Shown here: piece by piece, positions 42,590-51,656 of the stretch
Position numbering within the stretch: the stretch's first letter is position 1
Layout: every line of letters begins with the position of its first letter
NCBI RefSeq assembly: GCF_002257705.1
Contig: NZ_LSLK01000081.1
Coordinates: 1 to 64,000 of the forward strand
Length of the DNA: 64,000 bases
Direction: 5' to 3'
From: Sporomusa silvacetica DSM 10669
GTDB taxonomy: Bacteria > Bacillota > Negativicutes > Sporomusales > Sporomusaceae
The notes under the pieces: model-generated
The model's database searches: none
Seen by the model: only the letters and a program-made list of their open reading frames with translations
Told to the model about the DNA's origin: nothing
Made by a program: the position numbers and the translations under genes

Positions 42590-44776
42590 TTAAGAAGACG
42601 CCGCTTTTTTATCGGTTATGCAAAACTTTCGCCGGCTAACGCCTGCCGATATCGTGCCAATCATTATTAAAAAAGTTCCCAACCAGACAAGGTTTATGAG
42701 CGGCTTGCGACTGATTTCCACATCTAGGCGCGACTGCTCCGGCGGTGCGGCTAAATCTTTTATCCCAACTGTTACTGTCCCGTCCCCCATATTGATTGCT
42801 GTAACAATTAGTTCATAATGGCCGAATACTTTAAAAGGTACCGGTATCATCTGCCCGTTACGTGATATTAATTCCGGCTTTGCCTCTTCGGCTTTGCCAT
42901 CCTGGGTAGCTTCCAGCAGTGTATATACCCGAACGTCGCCACTGGCCCCACTGCCGCTCATACCATACCGAATGAGCTTAACCGTCAATGCATCTTCCTG
43001 TTTCTGTTCTCCTTTACCTAAGGTCATTTCTTTATGCGGGCTTTCCGTTTGCTGCATAGTTGGCGCTAAATAGATATCTGCAGACAGCATCCTGTAAATT
43101 CCGGGTTCTCGGGCAGCTGGGCGGCCTTCCTTATTCAACTTTGTATATGGCTCCAAAACAGTATTAGCTTCCCCTGTCAACTTAAAGCTTTGGTAAAAGC
43201 CCTGCTCCTCAGTATCCGGTCGCATTCCTAAGTAAGAAAAGTCAGTTCCCAGAACCTGTTTACTTTCTCCCTGCTGGAAACTCACATATACAGCTTGATT
43301 AGCCAGTGATGAAAAGAGAATGCCGATCAGAGTGAGCGCTACGCCAACATGTGTAAGTCCGGCACCACGCCTTATTTTCTTAGCCCTTACTGCTACTATA
43401 CTGGCGGCAATAATTGCCACCGATAGCCCAATTGTCATTAAAGCAACCGGCTGACAGATTCCACCGGCTACCGCAATAATGATTGAGACAATGGCTACTA
43501 CTACGATCCACCAATAACGGGCGAATAAACGGGTTCTATCTTCACCCCAGCCAACCAAAGAACCGACAGCTAACAATAATGCCAAACCAGCTGCCAGCGG
43601 TAGAGTCGTTGTATTGTAGAAGGCGGTACTAACATTTTGCGGATTTCCCAGCAGCATGGCCACAAGCGGTGTTGACATGCCAACAAGGACGATAACTCCT
43701 AGCGCCGCAAAAATAATCGCCGTTGCCGCCAGGAAAAATTCCCGGCTCTTAACCGCCGGATACAACTCACCCTCAGGCAGAGTCGGCCAGCGAATAATCA
43801 GTATCCCCAGAGCGCTAACCGCAGTAATTAGTACAAAACTGGCCAATATTCCGCCCACCCCTTCGTCACTAAAAGAGTGGGTTGAAAAATCGCTCAGTAT
43901 TCCGCTGCGAGTGAGGAAAGTTCCATACATAACCAGGACAAAAGTAAATAGTGCGGCAAAACTTGCCGGTCTGACGGCTGCTAACCTGACACGCGCCAAC
44001 AATAAAAGATGTACCAGCGCACCGCAGGCCAGCCAGGGAACAAGCGAAGAATTTTCAACCGGGTCCCACCCCCAATAACCACCCCAGCCTAACACCTTAT
44101 AAGCCCAAAAACCGCCTAAAAATATCCCGGCTCCCAAAGCTGCCCAGGCAAACAGTGTCCAGGGCAGTGCCTGACTAACCCAGTTTTTATGACGCCCGGT
44201 TATGATGCCATCAATGGCGTAGGCAAAAGGCACTGCCAACCCAGCATAGCCAAGAAATAGTACTGGCGGATGAACCACCATCCAGGGGTCTTTCAATAAC
44301 GGATTGAGACCAAATCCGTCCAGCCGGGGTTCTGTCAGAATCATAAACGGGCTCTTGGCAAGCAAAATAACAAGCAGCATAATTTGCACTCCGGTGTATA
44401 CAGTCATAGCACAGGGTTGATTTTTCCGGGCCAATAACAAACCAAAACTGACATGAAAGAGCGCCCACAACAGGAAAGATCCTTCCTGTCCGGCCCAAAA
44501 GGCCGATAGCTTATAAATCAGGTTAAGATCCCGGGATGAGTAGCCAAATACATAAGCAAACTGAAATTGATCGCTTACAATAATATAAAACAGATACAAG
44601 GCTGTAACGGCGATAAACAGAGCAGACAAACGATAGTAGAATAATCCCTTGTCCCTGCCGGCCGATATCCGCTGCGCCAAGCGGCGGGTCGAAGAGGCCA
44701 TATAAGCATTTAGATAACAAAACAGCGCAATCCCTGTTGCCACTAAAGCCATAAATATTGCTGCATAGCCAATCAT
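42590..44776 (-). CDS. ccmF: cytochrome c maturation protein CcmF (haem lyase)
   Basis: A 728-residue protein with about 15 TM segments. The tryptophan-rich haem-binding WWD segment is visible (WGGYWGWDPVENSSLVPWL, ~232-250), and several conserved histidines lie on the outer side. A C-terminal periplasmic part follows (~510-705), then a last TM. The start at 44776 overlaps the ccmE stop as ATGA. CcmF takes haem from CcmE and attaches it to apocytochromes. No CcmH, CcmG or CcmI gene follows, unlike proteobacterial System I. Confidence 0.93.
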   Translation of the reverse strand: MIGYAAIFMALVATGIALFCYLNAYMASSTRRLAQRISAGRDKGLFYYRLSALFIAVTALYLFYIIVSDQFQFAYVFGYSSRDLNLIYKLSAFWAGQEGSFLLWALFHVSFGLLLARKNQPCAMTVYTGVQIMLLVILLAKSPFMILTEPRLDGFGLNPLLKDPWMVVHPPVLFLGYAGLAVPFAYAIDGIITGRHKNWVSQALPWTLFAWAALGAGIFLGGFWAYKVLGWGGYWGWDPVENSSLVPWLACGALVHLLLLARVRLAAVRPASFAALFTFVLVMYGTFLTRSGILSDFSTHSFSDEGVGGILASFVLITAVSALGILIIRWPTLPEGELYPAVKSREFFLAATAIIFAALGVIVLVGMSTPLVAMLLGNPQNVSTAFYNTTTLPLAAGLALLLAVGSLVGWGEDRTRLFARYWWIVVVAIVSIIIAVAGGICQPVALMTIGLSVAIIAASIVAVRAKKIRRGAGLTHVGVALTLIGILFSSLANQAVYVSFQQGESKQVLGTDFSYLGMRPDTEEQGFYQSFKLTGEANTVLEPYTKLNKEGRPAAREPGIYRMLSADIYLAPTMQQTESPHKEMTLGKGEQKQEDALTVKLIRYGMSGSGASGDVRVYTLLEATQDGKAEEAKPELISRNGQMIPVPFKVFGHYELIVTAINMGDGTVTVGIKDLAAPPEQSRLDVEISRKPLINLVWLGTFLIMIGTISAGVSRRKFCITDKKAASS

Positions 44777-45150
44777 GATGGTTTCACACTCCCCTGGTAT
44801 TTGGATGGACACTTAATCAGCAATTTTTCGGCCACAAACTGGCCGTTTTGATATTTACCAACAGCCACAATACTAGTGGCTTGATCCAGCCCTTCCGGTT
44901 TGGTCCCCTGATAAATAACCGGCACCTCTTCACCGGTTTCATCTCTCAACAAAAACGTAACGGTCTTGCCATTCTCTGTCACCGTTATCTTTTCGGTGGC
45001 AAGCACCCCACGCACCTGAACTGCTCCGGTCGAGGACTTGGCCTGGGCAAAACTGACATAGGGTGTTAGGGAAGTCTGAAAGGCAATAAAGCTATAAGCC
45101 ACAAAGGCAATAATAATCAATAAACCGATCCTATGCCGCACTTTCATCAT
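44773..45150 (-). CDS. ccmE: haem chaperone CcmE, cysteine (CxxxY) variant
   Basis: A 125-residue protein: one N-terminal TM (~8-26) and an OB-fold domain. The usual haem-binding histidine of HxxxY is replaced by cysteine: KCPSKYQ at ~115-121. This Cys-type CcmE is known from Desulfovibrio and archaea in the System I* pathway, which lacks CcmH. The same gene set is seen here. The protein carries haem between CcmC and CcmF on the outer face of the membrane. Confidence 0.92.
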   Translation of the reverse strand: MMKVRHRIGLLIIIAFVAYSFIAFQTSLTPYVSFAQAKSSTGAVQVRGVLATEKITVTENGKTVTFLLRDETGEEVPVIYQGTKPEGLDQATSIVAVGKYQNGQFVAEKLLIKCPSKYQGSVKPS

Positions 45151-45824
45151 TTCATTCCCTCTTCCCCGCTAGTAGCTGACGTTTCACGTTGATGCCGGGA
45201 GTTGATTCGGCAGTTCAGCAACTGCCAAAAAATAGCCGTGCAGGCAATCAACGCAGCAATAAGCACAACCAGCATACTATTATCCATTTCGATTCTGGCA
45301 CCACTGTTAATGACCGGTGCAGGATGCAGCGAAAAATAATAACGCGGAATAATAAACACTAAAAAGGGTACTGTGGTAAAGGAACAAAGGGAGTATACCG
45401 CTGCGATGCGGGCTTTTTGTTCTTCATCTTCAATGGCTGAGCGCAAGGCCAAATACGCCCCGTAAATCAAAAGCAAAATAAAAATGGTTGTCTGCCTGGG
45501 ATCCCAGTTCCAGTAAGCTCCCCAGGTTAGTTTGGCGAAGACTGCGCCACTGACTGTCGCCAGAATGCAGAAAGCAAAGCCCAGAGATGCCGCGGCCGAA
45601 CTTCTCCAGTCGTACTCAGCCTTGCGGGTACGCAGATACATAAATGCCCAGACAGCGGACAATAGCAAGGCCAATACGGAAACCCATGCCACCGGTATAT
45701 GAAAAAAAGCAATTCGAACCAAATTACCTAATCCTTGGGCTGGCGGCACAATATAAAATACTGCGTAGATAACGCCGACCGTCCAGATGCAAATACCGGA
45801 AATGCTTAAATAATTGCGTTTCAC
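45147..45824 (-). CDS. ccmC: haem exporter/handler CcmC
   Basis: A 225-residue protein with six TM segments and the WWD motif WGAYWNWDPRQT (~112-123). I place the start at GTG 45824, because AAGGGGG is 7 bases upstream; the frame opens six codons earlier with TTG. CcmC loads haem onto CcmE. Its end overlaps ccmE by 4 bp. Confidence 0.92.
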   Translation of the reverse strand: MKRNYLSISGICIWTVGVIYAVFYIVPPAQGLGNLVRIAFFHIPVAWVSVLALLLSAVWAFMYLRTRKAEYDWRSSAAASLGFAFCILATVSGAVFAKLTWGAYWNWDPRQTTIFILLLIYGAYLALRSAIEDEEQKARIAAVYSLCSFTTVPFLVFIIPRYYFSLHPAPVINSGARIEMDNSMLVVLIAALIACTAIFWQLLNCRINSRHQRETSATSGEEGMK

Positions 45825-45838
45825 CGGAAAGCCCCCTT

Positions 45839-46516
45839 TCAATTCTCCCAGAGATAGTCGAATAAAATTGATGCCGCAATTATCACCGTAATATCATAGC
45901 CTGCCATAAACGCGAAGTCCTGTACTCCGGGCAGGATACCGTCAAATACACAGGTAGTAGCTGCAATCACCATCAGGAATTGCGGCAATAACAAGGGAAA
46001 AGTAACTACAGTAAACAGTGCTCCCTTGCCGCCTGCCTGGCAGACCATTAGCGCAGTCAGCGTAGCTATCGTGGCGATTCCTACATCACCCAGCACCAAC
46101 ACGGCACCAAGCTCCAGCCACAATGGTATCGTAACGTTAAGCAATATAACAAATAACGGTATAACAATCACAGTTACGGCTATTAGTAATAATACATTGA
46201 ACAGTGTCTTGCCAAAATAGACCGCCTGCCCGTTGGCGTACAGGCGAAGCGTGAACAGCGTTCCCGCTTCCTGCTCTTGAACGAATACCCGTGATAAACC
46301 AGCCATGGCGCAAAAGAAAAGAATTACCCATAACAGCGCTGCAGCCAACGCAGAACTGATAGCCGCACCTGCCAAACTCATACTAATGCTAGCCAGCGTA
46401 ACAAGGGCAAACATCGTCAGGGCGCTAAACGCATAGCTATACCGCAGCTCACACAGCGCATCCTTGTGAACTATTGCCCACACCACACTATACCAAGGCA
46501 ATTTTTTGTCCGGCAT
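45839..46516 (-). CDS. ccmB: haem ABC exporter permease CcmB
   Basis: A 225-residue protein with six TM helices, including FFCAMAGLSRVFVQEQEAGT typical of CcmB around residue 65-85. I choose ATG 46516 with GAGGAGG upstream, so it overlaps ccmA by 29 bp. It forms the CcmAB transporter with the ATPase upstream, which powers release of haem-loaded CcmE from CcmC. Confidence 0.9.
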   Translation of the reverse strand: MPDKKLPWYSVVWAIVHKDALCELRYSYAFSALTMFALVTLASISMSLAGAAISSALAAALLWVILFFCAMAGLSRVFVQEQEAGTLFTLRLYANGQAVYFGKTLFNVLLLIAVTVIVIPLFVILLNVTIPLWLELGAVLVLGDVGIATIATLTALMVCQAGGKGALFTVVTFPLLLPQFLMVIAATTCVFDGILPGVQDFAFMAGYDITVIIAASILFDYLWEN

Positions 46517-47117
46517 AGTTGGCCTCCTCTCGCTCATTAGTCGCTATAATGACTACCACCTGCTGCGCCAGCGCGTCTTTTATCAACTGCTTTACAAGTT
46601 TCTTACCTTCTTCATCAAGGTTGGAAGAAGGTTCATCCAGCAGCCAAATTGGCGGCCTTAGCGCATCCAATATGGCAAACTTTAACCGTTGCCGCATTCC
46701 GGTTGAATAGGTACTAAGCAGTTCCTGCTGACGTCCGCCTAGTCCCACATTCTCAAGACAGCTTTGCAGTCGTTCAGCAGCTAACTCTACTCCGCGGGCC
46801 CGTACCAGGAACTGAAGATTTTCATAGCCGGTCATGGCGTTATAAAGGATTAATTCCGGTGATATCAGGCCAAAACAGCCCCTTCGGTTATCGTCAGCTA
46901 CTTCATGGCCGTGATTATGTACGTTTACTATACCAGCGCTTGGCCTAATCAGACCGGCAATAATCTTGAGCAGTGTGGATTTACCGGAACCGTTGGGACC
47001 CGTTACCACAATGCAGTCTCCCGAACAAATCCGCCGATTTATAGTAACAAATAATTGCCGACGACCGTATCTTTTAGAAACATTAACAAGTTCTACCTCG
47101 ATCCCCTGCATTGCCAT
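46488..47117 (-). CDS. ccmA: haem ABC exporter ATPase CcmA
   Basis: A 209-residue ABC ATPase: Walker A GPNGSGKST (~38-46), signature YSTGMRQRLKFA (~133-144) and Walker B WLLDEPSSNLD (~153-163). It is short for an ABC protein, as CcmA normally is. It is the first gene of ccmABCEF and diverges from napD across a 120 bp region that holds the nap-type promoter element. Confidence 0.92.
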   Translation of the reverse strand: MAMQGIEVELVNVSKRYGRRQLFVTINRRICSGDCIVVTGPNGSGKSTLLKIIAGLIRPSAGIVNVHNHGHEVADDNRRGCFGLISPELILYNAMTGYENLQFLVRARGVELAAERLQSCLENVGLGGRQQELLSTYSTGMRQRLKFAILDALRPPIWLLDEPSSNLDEEGKKLVKQLIKDALAQQVVVIIATNEREEANYAGQKIALV

Positions 47118-47139
47118 TCCCCCTGAGTACCCTTTTATT

Positions 47140-47195
47140 TGTAATACTTTCTTAAGATCTTACCCATTGCGCCACATAGGAGACCATTTTATACT
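47140..47195 (+). promoter_or_regulatory. napD promoter with the shared nap activator element
   Basis: The element (47140-47163, beginning TGTAATACTTT) contains two half-sites 11 bp apart (TGTAATA and CTTAAGA), the spacing used by OmpR-family regulators. It ends 3 bp before a -35 box TTGCGC (47167-47172). After 17 bp comes the -10 box TATACT (47190-47195). The promoter before napG at 51657-51711 has the same element at the same distance from its -10 box. Confidence 0.68.
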
Positions 47196-47237
47196 TAACT
47201 AAGCAACGATAATATTGTAAGGAGGTATACAAAGTCA

Positions 47238-47489
47238 ATGGCAATTTCAAGTATGGTTATACAACCAGTGACTGGCTCTATCAACATGGTATCACAAGCA
47301 TTGTCAGCCATAAGCGGTGTTACCGTTCATTCCGTATCCCCTAAGCAAGAGATCATCATTGTGGTAGAAGCGACCTCGTTAAAACAAGTCAACGAAGTCG
47401 CCCGCACCATTGAAGTTATTCCCGGTGTACTCGGCGTCTTCCCCACATACATAACAACAGCCGATGAGAAGGAAGACATGATCAGCTAA
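47238..47489 (+). CDS. napD: NapD, Tat-signal chaperone for NapA
   Basis: An 83-residue ferredoxin-fold protein of the NapD family (MAISSMVIQP at the start, ISGVTVHSVSP and VIPGVLGVFPTYI further on). NapD binds the twin-arginine signal of NapA during cofactor insertion. It lies on the opposite strand from the other nap genes. Its TAA (47487-47489) overlaps the napA TAG, so the two genes converge with a 4 bp overlap. GGAGGT stands upstream of the ATG. Confidence 0.9.
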   Translation: MAISSMVIQPVTGSINMVSQALSAISGVTVHSVSPKQEIIIVVEATSLKQVNEVARTIEVIPGVLGVFPTYITTADEKEDMIS

Positions 47490-49747
47490 GCTTTTGCCAG
47501 TTTTACAGCGCATATTTTATATTCTGGCTGCTTGGAGACATCGTCAAAGGCATCAATTGTCACAAAATTAATCATTCTGATCATTTCAGTGTCGTGAAAT
47601 GGCACGTACACCATCCCTGGCCGTGGTTGACCACGGCCATTAATTTTGGCCTTCAGTTGGCACTCCCCACGACGGGAAGTTATTTTTACTAATTCGCCAT
47701 CGTTTACTCCTATTTTACCAGCATCAGTCTGGTTAAGTTCAACATACATTTCCGGCATAGCACGTTTGAGTTCCGGCACGTTCATTGTCATCGTGGACGT
47801 GTGCCAATGCTCCAGAACACGACCGGTAGATAAATAAAAGGGATATTCAGCATCAGGGACTTCCTGCGGATTGGCATGAGGTCTGGCAAAAATAACGGCC
47901 CGGCCATCGGGTTTGCCGTAAAACTGGATGCCTTCCTTAACATATGGATCATAGGGCGCGGCATAGCGGATATAGGTATCCGGGCCGTTTGGATCCGGCA
48001 CAGGCCAGGTCAAGCCCCGCTCTTTTTTCAGCCTATCATAAGGCGGTAACTCCATTTTCGTACCGATAGTGCATTTACGGTATTCTTCCCAGATTTCGTC
48101 ATTCGTTTTATAAGGAAATAGGTCTCCAAAACCTAGCCGCTTCGCCACTTCAATAAGCGCCCAAACGTCCGGTTTGGCTTCGCCTGGCGCTTCCACGGCC
48201 TTGGCAATGTGCTGCGTACGACGTTCACCATTACCATAGATGCCTTCCTTCTCCATCCACAGTGCAGCCGGCAGAATCACATCAGCCAGTTCACTGGTTC
48301 GCGTCGGATGGTAGGTTTCGGAAACAATCATAAACGTCTTTTCCATCCCCTCACGGTAAGGTTTGAGGTTAGGGATAGACTGTCCGGGGTTAGTGCAGAC
48401 AACCCATAATACTTTGAGCGCACCACTCGCTGCCGCCCGGAACAGTTCGATGGTATGATATCCCGGTTTCGGACTCATTTTAGCAGGATCTATCCCCCAG
48501 ATTTTTGCGATTTCTTCCCGATGTTTAGGATTAGCCACTACGCGATGAGCAGGCAGCAGATGGGATAGTGCACCTACTTCACGGATACTGCCGCAGGCAC
48601 TTGGTTGGCCGGTAAGCGAAAACGGCGTATTCCCCGGTCGGCAGATTTTGCCTGTAAGAAGATGCAGGTTGTGCACCAGATTGTTGGCCCAAGTACCGCG
48701 AATTCGCTGGTTAAGTCCCATCGTCCACATCGACATTGTATTCCGGCCCTTTGCCGCAAATAAACGAGCCACTTCGCGAATTTGTTCTGCAGGCAGGTCA
48801 ATCAGTCCTGTTACCTTATCCGGCGCATAATCAGCGAGGAATGTTTTAAATTCATCAAAGGACAGTTTTTTCTCACCTTGCATAAAATTTGTATGTTGAT
48901 CTACAAAGTCCTTGTCAACTAAGTTTTCCTCAATAATCACATAGGCCATGCTATTTAACAGAGCTAAGTCGGTTCCTGGTACAAACTGTAGAAAAACATC
49001 AGCTATATCGGCAGTACGGGTACGCCGGGGATCGACAATAATAATTTTTACATTAGGGTTACTATTTTTGCGATCCACCAGTCTTGAATACAAAACCGGG
49101 TGAGCTTCGGCCATATTGGCTCCGATAATGAAAAAAACATCGGCTTGCTCAATATCGGCATAGGCTCCCATTGGCTCGTCTTCACCAAAAGTGCTTACAT
49201 ACCCTGCTACCGCACTGGCCATACAGGTACGGGGATTACCATCAATATTATTAGTACCAATCGCTCCCTTAAATAGTTTATTAGCAACATACGCTTCTTC
49301 CGCGATATTCTGACCGGAACCGTAATACCCCACTGAATCAGGCCCAAATTGCGCAATGGCTTCTTTGAATTTTGTGGCAATAAGATCCAATGCCTCATCC
49401 CACGAAACCTTAACAAATTGACCGTCTTTTTTGACCATTGGATGGAGCAAACGATCTTTGGTATCCATAATTTTAGGCAGAAGTATCCCTTTGACACACA
49501 ACCTGCCCTTATTAACAGTATTTTCCGGATCGCCTTTAACCGCAACTATTTTTCCTTTACTGACTCCTGCCAATACGCCGCAGCCTACACCGCAGTACCG
49601 GCAAACACCCTTGACCCATTTTTCCGCGTCGTGCTGCGAGGTTGTCCCCTGTGCACCTCTACCGCCAGAGTCAAGCGAACAGCCAGAACTAACTAATGCC
49701 GTACTAACGGCAATCGCTTTTAAAAAATCCCGGCGAGAAAACTTCAT
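47486..49747 (-). CDS. napA: periplasmic nitrate reductase NapA (molybdoprotein)
   Basis: A 753-residue protein from ATG 49747 (GGGAGG upstream). It has a twin-arginine signal (SRRDFLK at residues 4-10), one [4Fe-4S] cluster (CRYCGVGC at ~49-56, plus RLCVKG near 83) and the Mo-ligand cysteine in GNPRTCMASAVAGY (near 123), which marks Nap rather than formate dehydrogenase. The length fits monomeric NapA of Desulfovibrio. It reduces nitrate to nitrite outside the cytoplasmic membrane. There is no NapB gene; electrons probably come through NapGH and the multihaem cytochrome upstream. A cysteine near the signal cleavage site (SSGCS) might be lipidated, but the lipobox is weak. Confidence 0.93.
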   Translation of the reverse strand: MKFSRRDFLKAIAVSTALVSSGCSLDSGGRGAQGTTSQHDAEKWVKGVCRYCGVGCGVLAGVSKGKIVAVKGDPENTVNKGRLCVKGILLPKIMDTKDRLLHPMVKKDGQFVKVSWDEALDLIATKFKEAIAQFGPDSVGYYGSGQNIAEEAYVANKLFKGAIGTNNIDGNPRTCMASAVAGYVSTFGEDEPMGAYADIEQADVFFIIGANMAEAHPVLYSRLVDRKNSNPNVKIIIVDPRRTRTADIADVFLQFVPGTDLALLNSMAYVIIEENLVDKDFVDQHTNFMQGEKKLSFDEFKTFLADYAPDKVTGLIDLPAEQIREVARLFAAKGRNTMSMWTMGLNQRIRGTWANNLVHNLHLLTGKICRPGNTPFSLTGQPSACGSIREVGALSHLLPAHRVVANPKHREEIAKIWGIDPAKMSPKPGYHTIELFRAAASGALKVLWVVCTNPGQSIPNLKPYREGMEKTFMIVSETYHPTRTSELADVILPAALWMEKEGIYGNGERRTQHIAKAVEAPGEAKPDVWALIEVAKRLGFGDLFPYKTNDEIWEEYRKCTIGTKMELPPYDRLKKERGLTWPVPDPNGPDTYIRYAAPYDPYVKEGIQFYGKPDGRAVIFARPHANPQEVPDAEYPFYLSTGRVLEHWHTSTMTMNVPELKRAMPEMYVELNQTDAGKIGVNDGELVKITSRRGECQLKAKINGRGQPRPGMVYVPFHDTEMIRMINFVTIDAFDDVSKQPEYKICAVKLAKA

Positions 49748-49776
49748 GAAAAATGACCTCCCGGTAAAAATTAGTC

Positions 49777-50310
49777 TTATCTCTGCATTGCATCCAAATG
49801 GCATCTAGCACATGTATCGCGGCTAGGTACCATGTTGTTGAGTTTGGTATCATGGACGAGGCCGCTATGACAGGTAACACAGGTCATGCCATCGTCAAAG
49901 TGTTTGACTGTATGCGGGTCCTTTGCTGCTAGCGCCTTGTCGGCATTGATTTTTACCTTATCCTGATGGCAGTTGTAGCAATTGATATCGCTCTCATTGG
50001 CTTTGGGCTCAATCTTTGAACTGGTAACATGCACATAGACTTCTCTCATTCCTTTGGCCTTAGTCTTCACGACCCCTATGGCTCCTGGCTCAGCATGGCA
50101 ATCTTCGCAGGCAACATTTTTATGCGCTGACGTTTGCCAAGACTGATACATTGAATCCATTTCATGACAAGTACCGCAAAACTCCGAACGGGATGTGTAT
50201 GCAGCCGACCAACCGGCAGAAATCAGTAAGAAAACAATTATAGCGCCAAATAATACTACCTGCCGTCCCGTCAATTTTTCTTTACCTCGTAATACCATCC
50301 ACAAATTCAC
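49777..50310 (-). CDS. NapC-like membrane multihaem cytochrome c with five haem motifs
   Basis: About 176 residues from GTG 50310 (AAAGGAGGTG upstream), overlapping napH by 29 bp. One TM anchor (~16-38) is followed by CxxCH motifs CGTCH, CEDCH, CYNCH, CVTCH and CARCH. Typical NapC/NrfH proteins bind four haems; the fifth motif is near the C-terminus. It should carry electrons from menaquinol or NapH to NapA and may do the job of the missing NapB. Confidence 0.88.
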   Translation of the reverse strand: MNLWMVLRGKEKLTGRQVVLFGAIIVFLLISAGWSAAYTSRSEFCGTCHEMDSMYQSWQTSAHKNVACEDCHAEPGAIGVVKTKAKGMREVYVHVTSSKIEPKANESDINCYNCHQDKVKINADKALAAKDPHTVKHFDDGMTCVTCHSGLVHDTKLNNMVPSRDTCARCHLDAMQR

Positions 50311-51079
50311 GCTGTACGGCACCTCCTTTCTGCTTGTTTTTCCATGTAAAATAGACCGCTTTCGCCGCGCAAGCATCCACACAATCGCCACAATTTGTGC
50401 ACGTCAGCTGATTTAGAGACCTATGACTGCCGACATCCACCTGCATCGTACAGGCGTTTAGGCATTTATGGCAGCTACAGCAATTGGAACGGTCAATACC
50501 AATGGTTACCAACCGCCATTTCCCTAGCAGACCATATAACGCCCCAACCGGACATAGATTACGGCACCATGCTTTACGGTCATAAAGCCACTCCAAGGCG
50601 ATAAGCGCCACCACAATAAGCAATTCAATTCCGACGCCGAAGGCAATTGTTCTGGACAAAATGCCAATTGGTGATAATATGGTGAAAAGCGGTAAACTTG
50701 TTAGCAACGCTGCTAAAAAAAACAGAGCAAGTATCCGATAAGGCATCCAGCCGTTACTGGTCCAGCGAGCCCTGGGAGCCCTTATCATGGCCACAAATTC
50801 AAAAACGGTGTTTAACGGACAAATCCAGCTGCAGAAAACTCGTCCTAACAGTAACGTTGCTATTAGCAGCGGTATCATCGACCCAATGAGCGGCCACCAA
50901 ATCATCTTGCCAGCCAGCATAACCTCAATCGCCGCCAGCGGATCAGTAAGCGCCATTCCTACTGCCTGAGAGGATAAATAGGTTCCAAACCACATCCAGT
51001 TCGCAGGCCAAACAAGCGGCAGGAACAACAGGGAAAAGGCCAAAAGTTGAACCGTTCGCCGTGCAACCTTAACCTTCAT
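50282..51079 (-). CDS. napH: NapH membrane ferredoxin
   Basis: A 265-residue protein with four to five TM segments, the NapH cysteine loops (CSWICPLNT near 80, CRNLCPVGAL near 180) and two [4Fe-4S] clusters at the C-terminus (CCSCHKCLNAC, CTNCGDCVDAC, ~205-240). It starts at ATG 51079, sharing one base with the napG stop (TAATG). NapGH forms a quinol-oxidising unit that feeds the nitrate reductase. Confidence 0.9.
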   Translation of the reverse strand: MKVKVARRTVQLLAFSLLFLPLVWPANWMWFGTYLSSQAVGMALTDPLAAIEVMLAGKMIWWPLIGSMIPLLIATLLLGRVFCSWICPLNTVFEFVAMIRAPRARWTSNGWMPYRILALFFLAALLTSLPLFTILSPIGILSRTIAFGVGIELLIVVALIALEWLYDRKAWCRNLCPVGALYGLLGKWRLVTIGIDRSNCCSCHKCLNACTMQVDVGSHRSLNQLTCTNCGDCVDACAAKAVYFTWKNKQKGGAVQREFVDGITR

Positions 51080-51624
51080 TAGCGTTTTCCTGCCTGTACC
51101 TTGATTGCCCCTGGATCGGCAATACATACATATTCACAAATACCGCAGCCAACACAAACGGCTTTATCGACCACCGGACGTTTATGATCTTCCAATTTGA
51201 TGGCTTGGTTATAAAACGGGCAACTGGTATAACAGATTTTACACTCATCACCCAGCCAGGCCAGACAGGTATCATGGTCGATCTCCGCCATTCCCATCCG
51301 GACATTTGCCTTTTCTACTGACCGCAGTGCACCGCTGGAGCAGACGCCAATACAGTCCAGACACAAATCGCATGCTGCCTCACGAGGTATGAGATATGGT
51401 GAACCGATGGCCAACCCGCTATTGCCCTGCCCGATTTTAATTGCCCGCTGCGGGCAAACCTCTGCACACTTACCGCAGCGAAGACAGGTTGCCAAAAACT
51501 CTGGTTCATTCAGCGCCCCCGGCGGTCGGAGCAATGCATATTTCGATTTATTATCAGTAAAACCAGATAACAATAATGACATGACGCCACCGATAAACAA
51601 GGCTACCTTCGCACCCCTTTCCAT
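51079..51624 (-). CDS. napG: NapG-type periplasmic ferredoxin
   Basis: A 181-residue protein with an N-terminal hydrophobic segment (~5-22) and four [4Fe-4S] sites: CLRCGKCAEVCP, CDLCLDCIGVC, CKICYTSCP and CVGCGICEYVC. It lacks a clear twin-arginine pair; only one R precedes the hydrophobic stretch, which is unusual for NapG. It is the first gene of napGHCA, 33 bp downstream of the -10 box of the nap-type promoter. Confidence 0.88.
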   Translation of the reverse strand: MERGAKVALFIGGVMSLLLSGFTDNKSKYALLRPPGALNEPEFLATCLRCGKCAEVCPQRAIKIGQGNSGLAIGSPYLIPREAACDLCLDCIGVCSSGALRSVEKANVRMGMAEIDHDTCLAWLGDECKICYTSCPFYNQAIKLEDHKRPVVDKAVCVGCGICEYVCIADPGAIKVQAGKR

Positions 51625-51656
51625 AAAATAAGCCCCCTTAATTCATCTCTTTCATC

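Noticed and set aside
47486..49747. Formate dehydrogenase as identity of the molybdoprotein
   Set aside because: The Mo ligand is cysteine in GNPRTCMAS, the N-terminus is a monomeric Nap type, and napD, napG and napH surround it.
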